From positions 1-45,422 of the forward strand of contig MWCA01000048.1 of the NCBI GenBank assembly GCA_002069785.1: DNA of 45,422 nt, read 5' to 3'. The DNA is from Lentisphaerae bacterium ADurb.Bin242 (GTDB lineage: Bacteria; Verrucomicrobiota; Lentisphaeria; Victivallales; UBA1829). Made by a program: the position numbers and the translations under genes. Below, in pieces: positions 8,007 through 17,386 of this stretch (the stretch's first letter is position 1; the number at the start of each line of letters is the position of its first letter). The notes below the pieces were generated by a model. That model was not told the DNA's origin and ran no database searches. It saw only the letters and a program-made list of their open reading frames with translations.

Positions 8007-10868
8007 TCACTTCAGAAGTCTGGAGAGATATTGTCCGGTGAAGGATTCCCGGGTGGCGGCCACCTCTTCGGGGGTTCCCTCGGCAACGATCCGGCCTCCG
8101 GCGTCGCCGCCGTCCGGCCCGAGATCGATGACATGGTCCGCCACCTTGATGACATCGAGGTTGTGTTCGATGACCAGAACGGTGTTTCCCTTGTCGCGCA
8201 GACGGGCGAGCACCTCGAGGAGCTGGCGGATGTCGGCGAGATGAAGGCCGGTGGTCGGCTCGTCCAGAATGTAAAGGGTGTGGCCCCGGGGGATGCGCGC
8301 CAGTTCAGTGGCCAGTTTAACCCGCTGGGCCTCGCCGCCGGAAAGGGTGGTGGCGGGCTGTCCGAGCTCGATGTAACCCAGCCCGACCTCCTGGAGCGTC
8401 TTGAGCTTGCGGTGGAGGGCCGGAACCGCCTCGAAGAAGTCGACCGCCTCGTCCACGGTCATTTCCAGAACTTCGGCAATGTTCTTGTGCTTGTAGTAGA
8501 CGGAAAGGGTCTCCTTATTGAAGCGTTTTCCCTGGCACGCGGAACAGGTCACATACACGTCCGGAAGGAACTGCATTTCGATTTTCTTGATGCCGTCGCC
8601 CTGGCACTCCTCGCAGCGTCCGCCCTTCATGTTGAAGCTGAAACGTCCGGGACCGAACCCGCGGACCTTGGAGTCCGGCAGGGCGGCGAAAAGATTCCGG
8701 ACCGCACCGAAAAGCTCGGTATAGGTGGCCGGATTGGAACGGGGCGTGCGGCCGATGGGGCTCTGGTCGATCACGATCGCTTTGCCGATATGCTCCAGTC
8801 CTTTGATCTGCCGGTATTTGCCGGGCTCGGACTCGTCGGCAAGCCCGAAATAGCGGGCGAGCGCGGCGCGGAGGATTCCGTTGACCAGGCTGCTCTTGCC
8901 GGAACCGGAGACGCCGGTCACGCAGCAGAAGGTGCCGAGGGGAATTTTCACGTCGACATTTTTCAGGTTGTGGTGTTCCGCCCCGAGGATTTCGAGAAAA
9001 TCGCCATTCCCCGGCTTCCGTTTTTTCGGAACTTCGACCCGGAGTTCGCCGGACATGTATTTTCCCGTCAGAGACCCCTTGGACTTCATGATTTCCGCGG
9101 GAGCGCCCGCGGCCACGAGGTAGCCGCCGTGAACGCCCGCCGCCGGACCGAGGTCGAGCACATAGTCCGCGGCGAAAATGGTATCCATGTCATGTTCCAC
9201 GACGATCACGGTATTGCCGATGTCGCGCAGTTTTTTGAGGGTGTCCAGCAGACGGTCGTTGTCGCGCTGGTGAAGTCCGATGCTGGGTTCGTCGAGAATA
9301 TAGAGGACGCCGACCAGACCGCAGCCGAGCTGGGTCGCCAGGCGGATCCGCTGGGCCTCGCCGCCGGAAAGGGTCCCGCTCTCGCGGGCCAGCGTCAGAT
9401 AAGAGAGTCCGACATCCGAAAGGAAGCGCAGCCGGGACGCGATTTCACGCAGAATTTCCTTGGCGATCTGCGCTTTTTCCTTCTCCAGCCGGAGGTTGGA
9501 TACGAAGTCGTACGCTTTTTCGACGGAAAGCTGGTTGAAATCATGGATGGAAAGCCTGCCGACCGTGACCGCCAGGCTTTCCGGCTTCAGCCGTTTTCCC
9601 CGGCATTCCGGACACGGTTTCCGGGTCATGTATGCTTTCAGGCGCTCCCGGACGGCTTCGCTTTCGGAGTCCGACTGACGGCGCTGGAGGTTCGCCAGAA
9701 TCCCCTCGAACGGTCCGACGGACTTGTAGGTCTTCCGTCCGACGCGGAAACTGAAATCGATGTTTTCGTCGCCGCTTCCGAACAGGAGCGTACGGCGGAC
9801 TTTCTCCGGAATTTCGCGGAAGGAAATGGTCAGCATGTCCGGCATCCCGTAGTGTTCGGCGATGCACCGCAGGAGGTGATTGTAGTAGATGATGAGACGC
9901 CGGGGACCGCGCCGCCAGCCGGGAATCGCCCCGTTGCGGATGGAAAGCGAATCGTCCGGAATCACGGCGTCGGGGTCCATGACCAGCAGGGAGCCGAGGC
10001 CGTTGCAGACGGGACAGGCGCCGTAGGGACTGTTGAAGGAAAAGTTGCGCGGTTCCGGTTTCGCAAAACTGATCTCGCAGTCCGGACAGGAGAGGTGTTC
10101 GCTGATCCGTTCCTCGGTCCACTTCTTCTCCGGAGAAGGGGCGTCCCTGTTCTCCAGCAGGACGATCATATTGCCGGAGCCGAGACGGAGCGCCGATTCC
10201 ACGGAATCGTTCAGGCGGGAGGGGTCGAGCTTGCCGGTAATCAGGCGGTCCACGACCGCTTCGATGCTGTGGCGGAGGGTTTTGGCAAGGGGTTTCAGTT
10301 CGGTATCGAGAGGCACGATCACCTCGTCGATCCGCGCCCGCACGAAGCCGTCGCGCCGGATCTTTTCGATGACGTCGCGGTGCTCCCCCTTCTTCCCGGA
10401 AATGTAGGGCGCCAGAATCATCATTTGCAAACCGGCCGGAAACTTCTGGAGTTTTTCGCAGATGGCCTGGGCGGACTGGGCGGCGAGAACGCGTCCGCAC
10501 TTCGGACAATGCGGGATGCCCGTATGGGCGTACAGAAGACGGAGATAGTCGTAGATCTCCGTCACGGTCGCCACCGTGGAGCGCGGATTCGAGCCGGAGG
10601 AGCGCTGTTCGATGGCGATCGCGGGTGAAAGTCCTTCGATGTGAGCCACTTTCGGCTTCTGCATCCGGTCCAGGAACTGGCGCGCATACGCGGAGAGGCT
10701 CTCCACATAGCGGCGCTGGCCCTCCGCATACAGGGTGTCGAAAGCCAGGGAAGATTTACCGGAGCCGCTCAGTCCGGTAATGACCGTCAGTGAATTCCGC
10801 GGAATCCGCACATCAATGTTTTTGAGATTGTGCTCTTCCGCTCCTTTGATGAAAATATCGTTCAGCAT
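8007..10868 (-). CDS. uvrA: UvrA, excinuclease ABC subunit A
   Basis: A 953-residue UvrA, the damage-recognition ATPase of nucleotide excision repair. It has two ABC cassettes: the first Walker [10 protein letters not shown] at residues 32-40 and an [12 protein letters not shown] signature; the second Walker [10 protein letters not shown] and [12 protein letters not shown]. Zinc-binding CxxC pairs are present in both halves (CPKC, CPDC with CPVC, CEEC with CSAC). Length matches the family. The ATG at 10868 is used because the protein aligns from [10 protein letters not shown]; an in-frame extension upstream of it runs into the end of ptsI and is low-complexity basic sequence. It follows ptsI by 79 bases on the same strand. 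Confidence 0.97.
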   Translation of the reverse strand: MLNDIFIKGAEEHNLKNIDVRIPRNSLTVITGLSGSGKSSLAFDTLYAEGQRRYVESLSAYARQFLDRMQKPKVAHIEGLSPAIAIEQRSSGSNPRSTVATVTEIYDYLRLLYAHTGIPHCPKCGRVLAAQSAQAICEKLQKFPAGLQMMILAPYISGKKGEHRDVIEKIRRDGFVRARIDEVIVPLDTELKPLAKTLRHSIEAVVDRLITGKLDPSRLNDSVESALRLGSGNMIVLLENRDAPSPEKKWTEERISEHLSCPDCEISFAKPEPRNFSFNSPYGACPVCNGLGSLLVMDPDAVIPDDSLSIRNGAIPGWRRGPRRLIIYYNHLLRCIAEHYGMPDMLTISFREIPEKVRRTLLFGSGDENIDFSFRVGRKTYKSVGPFEGILANLQRRQSDSESEAVRERLKAYMTRKPCPECRGKRLKPESLAVTVGRLSIHDFNQLSVEKAYDFVSNLRLEKEKAQIAKEILREIASRLRFLSDVGLSYLTLARESGTLSGGEAQRIRLATQLGCGLVGVLYILDEPSIGLHQRDNDRLLDTLKKLRDIGNTVIVVEHDMDTIFAADYVLDLGPAAGVHGGYLVAAGAPAEIMKSKGSLTGKYMSGELRVEVPKKRKPGNGDFLEILGAEHHNLKNVDVKIPLGTFCCVTGVSGSGKSSLVNGILRAALARYFGLADESEPGKYRQIKGLEHIGKAIVIDQSPIGRTPRSNPATYTELFGAVRNLFAALPDSKVRGFGPGRFSFNMKGGRCEECQGDGIKKIEMQFLPDVYVTCSACQGKRFNKETLSVYYKHKNIAEVLEMTVDEAVDFFEAVPALHRKLKTLQEVGLGYIELGQPATTLSGGEAQRVKLATELARIPRGHTLYILDEPTTGLHLADIRQLLEVLARLRDKGNTVLVIEHNLDVIKVADHVIDLGPDGGDAGGRIVAEGTPEEVAATRESFTGQYLSRLLK

Positions 10869-10886
10869 TGCCGTAACCTTGTTCTG

Positions 10887-10917
10887 AAAAAAAATAAACC
10901 GCCCGGGGGCCTTTCGG
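10887..10917 (-). terminator. Weak intrinsic terminator between ptsI and uvrA
   Basis: Leftward, a short GC-rich inverted repeat (GCCC...GGGC within 10901-10910) is followed a few bases later by eight T residues (A tract 10887-10894). The stem is short, so partial read-through from ptsI into uvrA is possible. Confidence 0.35.
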
Positions 10918-10947
10918 AAAAATTTCTGCCGGAGAGCGGAAACGAGT

Positions 10948-12768
10948 TCAACCTCCCCGTATGGAAGAGAGGATTTCGGGTACGTTCTTTTCCATGAATT
11001 CGAGGGAATGACGCAACGCTTCCTCCGCGGTGTCCGCGGCCAGCGCCTTTTCGGCGATCCGTTCGGCGTCATGCATGGAGATCTTGCGGATCAGCCGGCG
11101 GATGTGCCCGATGGAAAGCGGAGACATGCTCAATTCCCGGACGCCGAGTCCGATCAGAATCGGGATGTACCGCGGATCGCCCGCCATTTCTCCGCAGACG
11201 GCCGTCCAGATGGAGTTGTCGGATGCCGCCTGCGTGGTTCTCGCGATCAGTTCCAGCACCGCCGGATGGGTCGGCTGATACAGCCCCGCAACCCGCTCGT
11301 TGTTGCGGTCGACCGCCAGTGTGTACTGGACCAAATCGTTGGTCCCGATGCTGAAGAAGTCCGCCTTCCGCGCCAGTTTGTCGGCAATCAGCGCCGCGGA
11401 CGGGATCTCGATCATGATGCCGATTTTCATTTTCCCGTTGAATTTCAGGTTGGAGTTCTTCAGGTCCGACTTGACTTCTTCCAGCAGCTCGAGGGCCCGG
11501 TTCAGTTCGTCCATACAGGAAATCATCGGGAACATCATCTGGACGTTGCCGAAGGAACCGGCCCGCAGAATGGCGCTCATCTGGGTTTTCAGGATGGACG
11601 GGTTGTCCAGGCACAGGCGGATGGCCCGGAGCCCCAGGAAAGGATTCTGCTCGTGATACGCGCCCAGCGCCCTGGACAGCTTGTCGCCTCCCAGGTCCAG
11701 CGTGCGAATGACGACCGGCTGCCCGTCCGCCGCCTCCGCCACTTTCCTGTAGACCTCGAACTGCTCCTCCTCGTCGGGAAGGGTATCGGTGTTCATGAAG
11801 AGATATTCCGTGCGGAAGAGGCCGACGCCGGCGGCGCCGTATTTCTTGACATCGGCAATGTTGTCGGCGCTTTCCATGTTAGCCGCCAGCTGGATGCGGT
11901 ATCCGTCGGTGGTTTCGGACTGGAGCTGGGTTTCCCGCAGGAGTTCGGAATAAAGCTTCGCCTTGCTTTTTTCCTTCTGCTGATACAGTTCGATCGTGTC
12001 TTTCGTGGGATTCAGGATGGCGATGCCGAGAAAGCCGTCGACGATCATGGAATCGCCGTCCTCGAGGCATTCTACGAAACGGTTCATTCCGACGATGGCG
12101 GGAATTTTCATGGAACGCGCCAGAATCGCGCTGTGGGACGTCTTGCTTCCGGATTCAATGGCGAACGCCAGGACGTTGGCGCGGTCCAGGAGAGCCGTGT
12201 CCGAAGGGGTCATGTCCTTGGCGGCAATGATGCACGGGCCGGGCAGATGGTCCAGCTGGAATTTGCCCTTGCCCTGTAAATGGGAAATGATCCGGGCGGC
12301 GACGTCCTTGACGTCCGCGGCGCGTTCCCGGAGATAAGGGTCGGCGACCGCGGAAATGGCGGCGATGTATTTCTGCATGGTCTGGGAAAACGCGGTTTCC
12401 GCCGGAATCTGTTTTTTGGTGATCAGCATGCAGACTTCGTTCATCAGCATGCGGTCGTCCACGATCAGGAAATGGGCGTCGAAAATATTGGCTTCATGAT
12501 GTTCCAGCGAGGTCTGGATGCGATTGCGCAGCTCCTTGATCTCCACGCGGGTCTCTTCGATGGCGGATTTGAAGCGCTGAACTTCCTCCTCCACCTGTTC
12601 GGGAGGAATATTTTTGTATTCCTTTGAATCCAGAAGAGCCGACGAGACGTCATGCACGAGCATGACGGTTCCACAGGCAATACCGGGGGAAGCGGGAATT
12701 CCATGGAACATGATCTCCCGCTTGTTTTTTTTATCGCGCTTCGGCTCTTTCGGCAAGTTATTCTTCAT
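10948..12768 (-). CDS. ptsI: PTS enzyme I (phosphoenolpyruvate-protein phosphotransferase)
   Basis: A 606-residue enzyme I, which takes phosphate from phosphoenolpyruvate and passes it to HPr. The phosphorylated histidine is His212 in the segment SKTSHSAILARSMKIPAIVG (E. coli His189 region). The C-terminal PEP-binding barrel is complete, with LFRTEYLFMN, the GTNDLVQYTLAVDR motif and the catalytic CGEMAGD. Compared with E. coli (575 residues) there is a basic 18-residue N-terminal extension, rich in Lys. The ATG at 12768 is preferred over the in-frame TTG at 12783: AAAGG lies about 6 bases upstream, and it overlaps the ptsH stop by 11 bases, so translation is probably coupled to HPr. Confidence 0.95.
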   Translation of the reverse strand: MKNNLPKEPKRDKKNKREIMFHGIPASPGIACGTVMLVHDVSSALLDSKEYKNIPPEQVEEEVQRFKSAIEETRVEIKELRNRIQTSLEHHEANIFDAHFLIVDDRMLMNEVCMLITKKQIPAETAFSQTMQKYIAAISAVADPYLRERAADVKDVAARIISHLQGKGKFQLDHLPGPCIIAAKDMTPSDTALLDRANVLAFAIESGSKTSHSAILARSMKIPAIVGMNRFVECLEDGDSMIVDGFLGIAILNPTKDTIELYQQKEKSKAKLYSELLRETQLQSETTDGYRIQLAANMESADNIADVKKYGAAGVGLFRTEYLFMNTDTLPDEEEQFEVYRKVAEAADGQPVVIRTLDLGGDKLSRALGAYHEQNPFLGLRAIRLCLDNPSILKTQMSAILRAGSFGNVQMMFPMISCMDELNRALELLEEVKSDLKNSNLKFNGKMKIGIMIEIPSAALIADKLARKADFFSIGTNDLVQYTLAVDRNNERVAGLYQPTHPAVLELIARTTQAASDNSIWTAVCGEMAGDPRYIPILIGLGVRELSMSPLSIGHIRRLIRKISMHDAERIAEKALAADTAEEALRHSLEFMEKNVPEILSSIRGG

Positions 12769-13039
12769 CAAAACCTTTCGCAATCATTTCGCCGAGGAAT
12801 TGCAAAGCCTCCTCCGCATCGGTTCCTTCGGCAACGATCGTCAGTTTTGTCCCCCGGGCGGCGGCGAGCATCAGCAGGGACATCAGGCTTTTGCCGTCCG
12901 CGTGATCACCGGTCGCTTCGTTTCTCACTGTAATTTTCGAATCAAATACACACGCCTGCTGAACGAATAAAGAAGCCGGCCGTGCGTGAAAACCCCGCTC
13001 GTTGATGATCTCAAAGATTCCCGAAGTTGTTTTTGACAT
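12758..13039 (-). CDS. ptsH: Phosphocarrier protein HPr
   Basis: A 93-residue HPr. His18 in NERGFHARPAS is the residue that receives phosphate from enzyme I. ADGKSLMSLLML carries Ser51, the counterpart of Ser46 that HPr kinase/phosphorylase modifies in Gram-positives and in many bacteria with incomplete PTS. No EII permease component is visible in the window, so this pair may serve regulation rather than sugar uptake; that is inference. The upstream ribosome binding site is weak (GTGG/GCGG). ptsI follows with overlapping stop and start. Confidence 0.95.
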   Translation of the reverse strand: MSKTTSGIFEIINERGFHARPASLFVQQACVFDSKITVRNEATGDHADGKSLMSLLMLAAARGTKLTIVAEGTDAEEALQFLGEMIAKGFDEE

Positions 13040-13091
13040 ACCGCATTACCACATTTTTCCGAAAAAACACGCCTCCATAACAGAATTTCCC

Positions 13092-13146
13092 TTGTTTTCC
13101 GCCATGAGGTGCTTTACATTATACCTGTTTCGGCATTAATTCAATA
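13092..13146. promoter_or_regulatory. Overlapping divergent promoters of ptsH (-) and the DA1-like peptidase (+)
   Basis: Leftward, a perfect TATAAT (13123-13118) has TATTGA (13146-13141) 17 bases upstream. Rightward, TTGTTT (13092-13097) is 17 bases from TACATT (13115-13120). The two -10 boxes share bases 13118-13120, so the promoters should exclude each other. The rightward one is the weaker match. Confidence 0.45.
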
Positions 13147-13159
13147 TGGAGTTACCCGA

Positions 13160-14110
13160 ATGAACCTAAGAAAATATTGTTTTTTTTACAAAATTTTCCT
13201 GATTCTTCTGGGGACGGCATGCGTTTTTGCCGCGCATCTTATTGCGGAAGAACCGCTTAGATGCAATACTTGTAAAAAACTCATTCCGTCGGACCGGGAA
13301 TACATCGTTTCCCAGAACAAGTGCTACTGTTCCCGGGAGTGTTTCGTCCAGTCCCTGCCGGTATGCACCATCTGCGGAAAACGCTCCTTCACGGGCGGCA
13401 TCTACGCCTTGGATCACTCCTTCTTCGCCTGCCCGGAATGCATGAAGAAACCCCGCTGTTTCGCCTGCCAGATCCCCGCCGACGGACAGAAGCTTCCGGA
13501 CGGACGCGTGCTCTGTCCGGGCTGCACCAGAACCGCCGTGGTCGATCCGGTGCGCGCCCAGAGCATTTTCAATGAAGTCCGGGATGAAATGCGCTTCTCC
13601 CTCGGCATCGGAACCAATCACCCGATCTTCTTTTCCCTTGCAACCCCCGAGATGCTCCACAAACTGTCCGGAACCCGTTCCAATTTCATCAACGAACAGG
13701 GGCTCTTCAAATACGAGGCCGAGGTGGAACGGGTTTCAACCCGTGACTTCCTCGGACGCAAAACCGGGGAAACTCTTTACAAAAAGGGAGAAACCTCCCG
13801 GATTTATGTGCTGGATTATTTGCCGAAGCTCCACATGCAGTACGTGATTGCGCATGAACTCGCCCATGACTGGATGACCGCCCATTATCCCGGAATCCGC
13901 GATCCCGCCGTGAAGGAGGGATTCGCTGAATACATCGCATGGCGTTACAACAACTTCCATAAACGCTCCAGCCTCAACCGCAGAATCGAAACCAATCCCG
14001 ATCCCGTTTACGGCGAAGGGTTCCGGCGAATCCGGAGAATTGCCGAACGGGACGGCTTCGAGGGACTCAAGCGATATCTGGAATTCAAAAGCAAACAAAA
14101 TCAGAAGTAA
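13160..14110 (+). CDS. Exported LIM-like/DA1-like zinc metallopeptidase
   Basis: 316 residues. A signal peptide (about 1-28: lysine, hydrophobic run, small residues) is followed by a cysteine-rich region (35-122) with CNTC, CYCSREC, CTIC, HSFFACPEC, CFAC and CPGC, the ligand pattern of tandem LIM or zinc-ribbon modules. The C-terminal half carries HELAH (232-236) and a downstream Glu253 in KEGFAEY; His232 to Glu253 spans 22 residues, as in the HEMMH...EEG motif of plant DA1 peptidases. Both the LIM-then-peptidase order and the motif spacing match DA1, but the ubiquitin-interacting motifs of plant DA1 are absent. The start is fixed by GGAG 8 bases before the ATG at 13160. Substrate unknown; probably periplasmic or extracellular. 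Confidence 0.75.
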   Translation: MNLRKYCFFYKIFLILLGTACVFAAHLIAEEPLRCNTCKKLIPSDREYIVSQNKCYCSRECFVQSLPVCTICGKRSFTGGIYALDHSFFACPECMKKPRCFACQIPADGQKLPDGRVLCPGCTRTAVVDPVRAQSIFNEVRDEMRFSLGIGTNHPIFFSLATPEMLHKLSGTRSNFINEQGLFKYEAEVERVSTRDFLGRKTGETLYKKGETSRIYVLDYLPKLHMQYVIAHELAHDWMTAHYPGIRDPAVKEGFAEYIAWRYNNFHKRSSLNRRIETNPDPVYGEGFRRIRRIAERDGFEGLKRYLEFKSKQNQK

Positions 14111-14115
14111 AGATC

Positions 14116-14730
14116 ATGCCTGAAAGTCCATTCACAACCCTGACCGTGGGGGCGTTGGAAGTCAACTGTTACCTGGTTCCCGGACCCGTCAGCGGAAATC
14201 TCTATATCATCGACCCCGGAGACGATGCGGCCGATATTGTCGGAGCGGCTTCCCGTTACACCGCCAAAGAAGCGATCGTCCTGCTGACGCATGCCCACAT
14301 CGACCACATCGGCGCAATCGGGGAAGTCTGCAAAAAACTGGGGATTGCAAAAGTTTTTGTCCACCCGGACGACCTCGTCCTGTATTCCAGTCCGGAAAAC
14401 CACCTCCTCCCGTATATTCCGCCCGCCCGGGACCTGCCGCCTCCCTCCCCCGGCTGGCCCGTCCAGGAGGATTTCAAAGTGATCGAAACCCCCGGACACA
14501 CACCCGGCTGCGTCTGCTTCCATTTCCCGGAATACAACGCCCTGTTTACCGGCGACACCCTGTTTCGCGGCTCGGTCGGGCGGGCCGATCTCCCCGGCGG
14601 AGACATGAACCGTCTCATGGATTCCATTCATGAAAAGCTGATGCGGCTGGACGATTCCATCCGGATCTATCCGGGGCATGGATATTCCAGCACCATCGGG
14701 GCGGAAAAACGTTCCAATCCGTTTATGTGA
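14116..14730 (+). CDS. Glyoxalase II-like metallo-beta-lactamase-fold hydrolase (YcbL type)
   Basis: 204 residues without signal peptide. The binuclear metal site is complete: THAHIDH (58-64), His in ETPGHTPGC, Asp in FTGDTLF and His in YPGHGYSS. Length and the compact C-terminus match the YcbL/short glyoxalase-II group, whose members hydrolyse S-hydroxyacyl thioesters such as S-lactoylglutathione; some have other thioester or sulfur substrates. It begins 5 bases after the stop of the DA1-like gene and is surely on the same transcript, although one is exported and the other cytoplasmic, so a shared role is not obvious. The 76 bases after it show no clear terminator. Confidence 0.85.
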   Translation: MPESPFTTLTVGALEVNCYLVPGPVSGNLYIIDPGDDAADIVGAASRYTAKEAIVLLTHAHIDHIGAIGEVCKKLGIAKVFVHPDDLVLYSSPENHLLPYIPPARDLPPPSPGWPVQEDFKVIETPGHTPGCVCFHFPEYNALFTGDTLFRGSVGRADLPGGDMNRLMDSIHEKLMRLDDSIRIYPGHGYSSTIGAEKRSNPFM

Positions 14731-14806
14731 GTTTCCGGCCTGAGATATATCATACTCCCGAAAGCGGATTTTGCCAGACAGCAAATTGAAAAAAGATGCT
14801 CCGTAC

Positions 14807-15688
14807 TTAGATATTCGACGCCAGATTATATTTCCGGAAATCACTGGGCGAACGTCCGAAATACTTGCGAAAAGCCGTGCAAAAATATGCGGTCCGGGTG
14901 AATCCGCATAATGTTGCTGTTTCAGAAACCGGAGTGTTCCACCGGGCCAATATTCCGGCCGCGCGTATCAGACGGTAACGCTGGAGATAACACCCCGGAG
15001 TCACTCCCATTGCCTGATAAAAACAATCCCGGAAACGCACCTCTCCAAGCCCGACGCTTTGCGCCATATCACGGACTCCGATGGGTTGATTGAAATTATC
15101 TTTGAGGAACGCCAGAGCTGTGTGAATCCGCAAATCGCCGGAATGTGCCCCCTGCAATTTAAAATTACCTTTTTCCGCTTCGTCCATGACAAACGCAAGG
15201 AGCCAGTTCATCACTAATTTTGCGGCCGCCTCACGTGAATGATTGCGCAAAGCGGTTGCGCGCCGCAACATCACAAAAGAGCTGTCCGCATGATGCAGGG
15301 TCATATACGGCCTGGCAAAATTGCAGAAATCATTGATTTGCGTCACATTTTCAGACAATGCGTGAATGATGAAGTGTGAACATCGATCGCATTTTTGCGC
15401 CAACCCGAAAGAATGAGGCTGATATTCGGGCGCCATCATCAATTCGCCGCGCCGCAGGATTTTCTCTTCTCCATTCACGGAGCAACTGATTTCTCCGGAT
15501 TCCGCCAGAAGAAAAAAATTGTCATTGATTTTACGTTCCGGCACCTGCCACGGGCGGAAACAATGCCAGTAAGAAACACCGAGAATGATCGGATGAAAAT
15601 TACGGACAATGTGTAAAAGAAGGCTGGTTTTTTCCGGGTCGTAAACTCCCGAAAGCAATTGTCTTCGTTCGTCACCGAATTGATTCAT
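14807..15688 (-). CDS. AraC-family transcriptional regulator
   Basis: 293 residues. The N-terminal part (about 45-125) has a cupin-like sugar-sensing pattern (GEEKILRRGELMMAPEYQPH), and the last 100 residues hold the two helix-turn-helix motifs of AraC/XylS proteins (IGVRDMAQSVGLGEVRFRD; ETATLCGFTRTAYFCTAFRK) ending in GRSPSDFRKY. It faces away from the propeller hydrolase gene at 15782 with a 93-base AT-rich gap, the usual arrangement of such a regulator with its target. There is no evident Shine-Dalgarno site before the ATG. Base composition is visibly lower in GC than in the flanking genes. Confidence 0.85.
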   Translation of the reverse strand: MNQFGDERRQLLSGVYDPEKTSLLLHIVRNFHPIILGVSYWHCFRPWQVPERKINDNFFLLAESGEISCSVNGEEKILRRGELMMAPEYQPHSFGLAQKCDRCSHFIIHALSENVTQINDFCNFARPYMTLHHADSSFVMLRRATALRNHSREAAAKLVMNWLLAFVMDEAEKGNFKLQGAHSGDLRIHTALAFLKDNFNQPIGVRDMAQSVGLGEVRFRDCFYQAMGVTPGCYLQRYRLIRAAGILARWNTPVSETATLCGFTRTAYFCTAFRKYFGRSPSDFRKYNLASNI

Positions 15689-15723
15689 TGTCGAAAATTG
15701 AAATTAAGTGTTCTTTTTTACTA

Positions 15724-15766
15724 TTGTATTTTCATCATAATATACATATATTTATTGACAAGTCAA
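15724..15766 (+). promoter_or_regulatory. Promoter and likely operator of the propeller hydrolase gene
   Basis: -35 TTGTAT (15724-15729) and -10 TATATT (15747-15752) with a 17-base spacer. A perfect inverted repeat TTGAC-AA-GTCAA (15755-15766) lies directly over the predicted start site, a position that suits a regulator. A leftward TACAAT on the opposite strand (15728-15723) may serve the AraC gene. Confidence 0.5.
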
Positions 15767-15781
15767 AGGAAAAATTGACTG

Positions 15782-17386
15782 ATGAATACAGAAACTCTTA
15801 AAACAAAGGGGAAAAAAGTGGAACGGTTGTATAATGGAATTGTTCTGCCGGATCAGTGGCCGCCGGGAAATGAAAAATACAATTGTTTTCAACCGATGCG
15901 TGTCCCATATTTGGAGGAAGTCCCGGAGGTGATCTTCATAGATTGCGGACGTCAGCTTTTTGTGGATGATTTTCTGATCGGACACAATACCATGGTCCGC
16001 AAATTTCACAGTGCGGTAAAATATCCCGGCAATCCCGTATTCTTTCCACAGACAAAATATGAAAACACCGCCGAATTTGCGCCGTGCGCCATCCCCAAAT
16101 GCGGAGGAATCTGTTACGATGACAAAGACAAATTATTCAAAATGTGGTATATCGCAAGTTATGTCAAACATTTTGCTTACGCGTTCAGTCATGACGGCAT
16201 GCATTGGGAACGTCCCGAGCTTGACATTGTGCCCGGAACAAATCTGATTTTACAGGGAATTTCTCCCGATTCCGGGACCGTCTGGCTGGACCATGACGCG
16301 GCGTCGGAGGACGAACGGTTCAAACTGATGATCCGCGAGGTGAACGGTGTGGCTCCGGATGCGAGAGGACAAATGCGTGTTTCCGCGGACGGAATCCATT
16401 GGTCCGAACCGCGTTTGTCCGGAAAAATGGATGACCGCAGCACCATGTTTTACAATCCGTTCCGCCGGAAATGGGTGCAGAGTATCCGTCGATGGATATT
16501 CCCGCGCAACCGTTGCCGTTCATATTGGGAAAATTCTGATTTTTATCGATCGGGCGAATGGGACGTGGCGGAATTGCCGTTCTGGACGGGTGCGGATTGT
16601 TACGATCACGGGGTCTCCATGCCGCCGGAATTATACAATCTTGACGCCGCTCCTTATGAAAGCATCATCCTTGGGTTCTTCCAGATATTGAAGGGGCCTC
16701 CCAACTTCTACGGGGAACAGGACGGCAGACCCAAATTGACCGAATTGTATACCGCCTACAGCCGCGACGGTTTTCACTGGGCAAGACCGGATCGCGATGC
16801 GCTGATTCCGGCATGCCGCGAGGAAGGTTCATGGGAATACGGATATGTGGAGTCCACGCCCGGACTGCTGTGCGTTGTGGGGGATGAACTTTGGATTTAT
16901 TATTCAGCGTATGCCGGAGACGCCAAACGCGCATCTCATAAAGACTGGACTTGCAGCGGCATGTATTCCAACGGCGCGGTGGGGCTGGCAAAATTGCGCC
17001 GGGACGGATTTGTTTCACTTCACGCCGGATTTGACCAGGCGAATGTGACAACGCGCAAACTGCAATTTTCCGGCGGACGCCTGTTTGTCAACGCCAACAC
17101 AGCCGGCAGTATATTATTGGCCGAATGTTTACAGGAGGACGGAAGCGTGTTCCCCGAATTCTCAAAGGATGAATGTATTGGACATCACGGCAATTCAACC
17201 TGTGCGGAAATTTCATGGCGTAACACGTCATTGAAAAAGTTGGCGGGCAAGCCCGTAAAATTCCGTTTTTCCATGGAACGCGGCGACTTGTATTCGTTCT
17301 GGGTGACGGATTGTGAACATGGCGCATCCGGCGGTTATCTTGCCGCCGGCGGCCCTGGATACAGCAAAGGGCGCGATTGCAAATGA
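15782..17386 (+). CDS. GH32/GH43-like five-bladed beta-propeller protein, putative glycosidase
   Basis: 534 residues with no signal peptide. The N-terminal signature IDCGRQLFVDDFLI, then a FHSAVKYPGNPVFFP segment and repeated Asp-Gly-x-His-Trp turns (SHDGMHWERP, SADGIHWSEP, SRDGFHWARP), are typical of the propeller proteins annotated as GH32-like in planctomycetes and Lentisphaerae. The repeated turns mark the blades. I cannot identify the catalytic acid pair, so activity on fructosides is not established; the family name rests on fold. An AGGA site lies about 12 bases before the ATG. The gene has lower GC than its surroundings, and its stop is 9 bases from the decayed coaB fragment. Confidence 0.65.
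   Translation: MNTETLKTKGKKVERLYNGIVLPDQWPPGNEKYNCFQPMRVPYLEEVPEVIFIDCGRQLFVDDFLIGHNTMVRKFHSAVKYPGNPVFFPQTKYENTAEFAPCAIPKCGGICYDDKDKLFKMWYIASYVKHFAYAFSHDGMHWERPELDIVPGTNLILQGISPDSGTVWLDHDAASEDERFKLMIREVNGVAPDARGQMRVSADGIHWSEPRLSGKMDDRSTMFYNPFRRKWVQSIRRWIFPRNRCRSYWENSDFYRSGEWDVAELPFWTGADCYDHGVSMPPELYNLDAAPYESIILGFFQILKGPPNFYGEQDGRPKLTELYTAYSRDGFHWARPDRDALIPACREEGSWEYGYVESTPGLLCVVGDELWIYYSAYAGDAKRASHKDWTCSGMYSNGAVGLAKLRRDGFVSLHAGFDQANVTTRKLQFSGGRLFVNANTAGSILLAECLQEDGSVFPEFSKDECIGHHGNSTCAEISWRNTSLKKLAGKPVKFRFSMERGDLYSFWVTDCEHGASGGYLAAGGPGYSKGRDCK

Noticed and set aside
8031..10628. 865-codon open frame on the plus strand across uvrA
   Set aside because: It is a mirror frame produced by GC-rich codons of uvrA; it has no protein motif, and the uvrA frame has full motif support. 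The same applies to the 1039-codon plus-strand frame over 28641-31760 and to long frames antisense to dnaK, groEL and sbcC.
10869..11072. Upstream extension of the UvrA frame
   Set aside because: The extra 68 codons overlap the end of ptsI, are low-complexity and basic, and homologues begin at the ATG at 10868.
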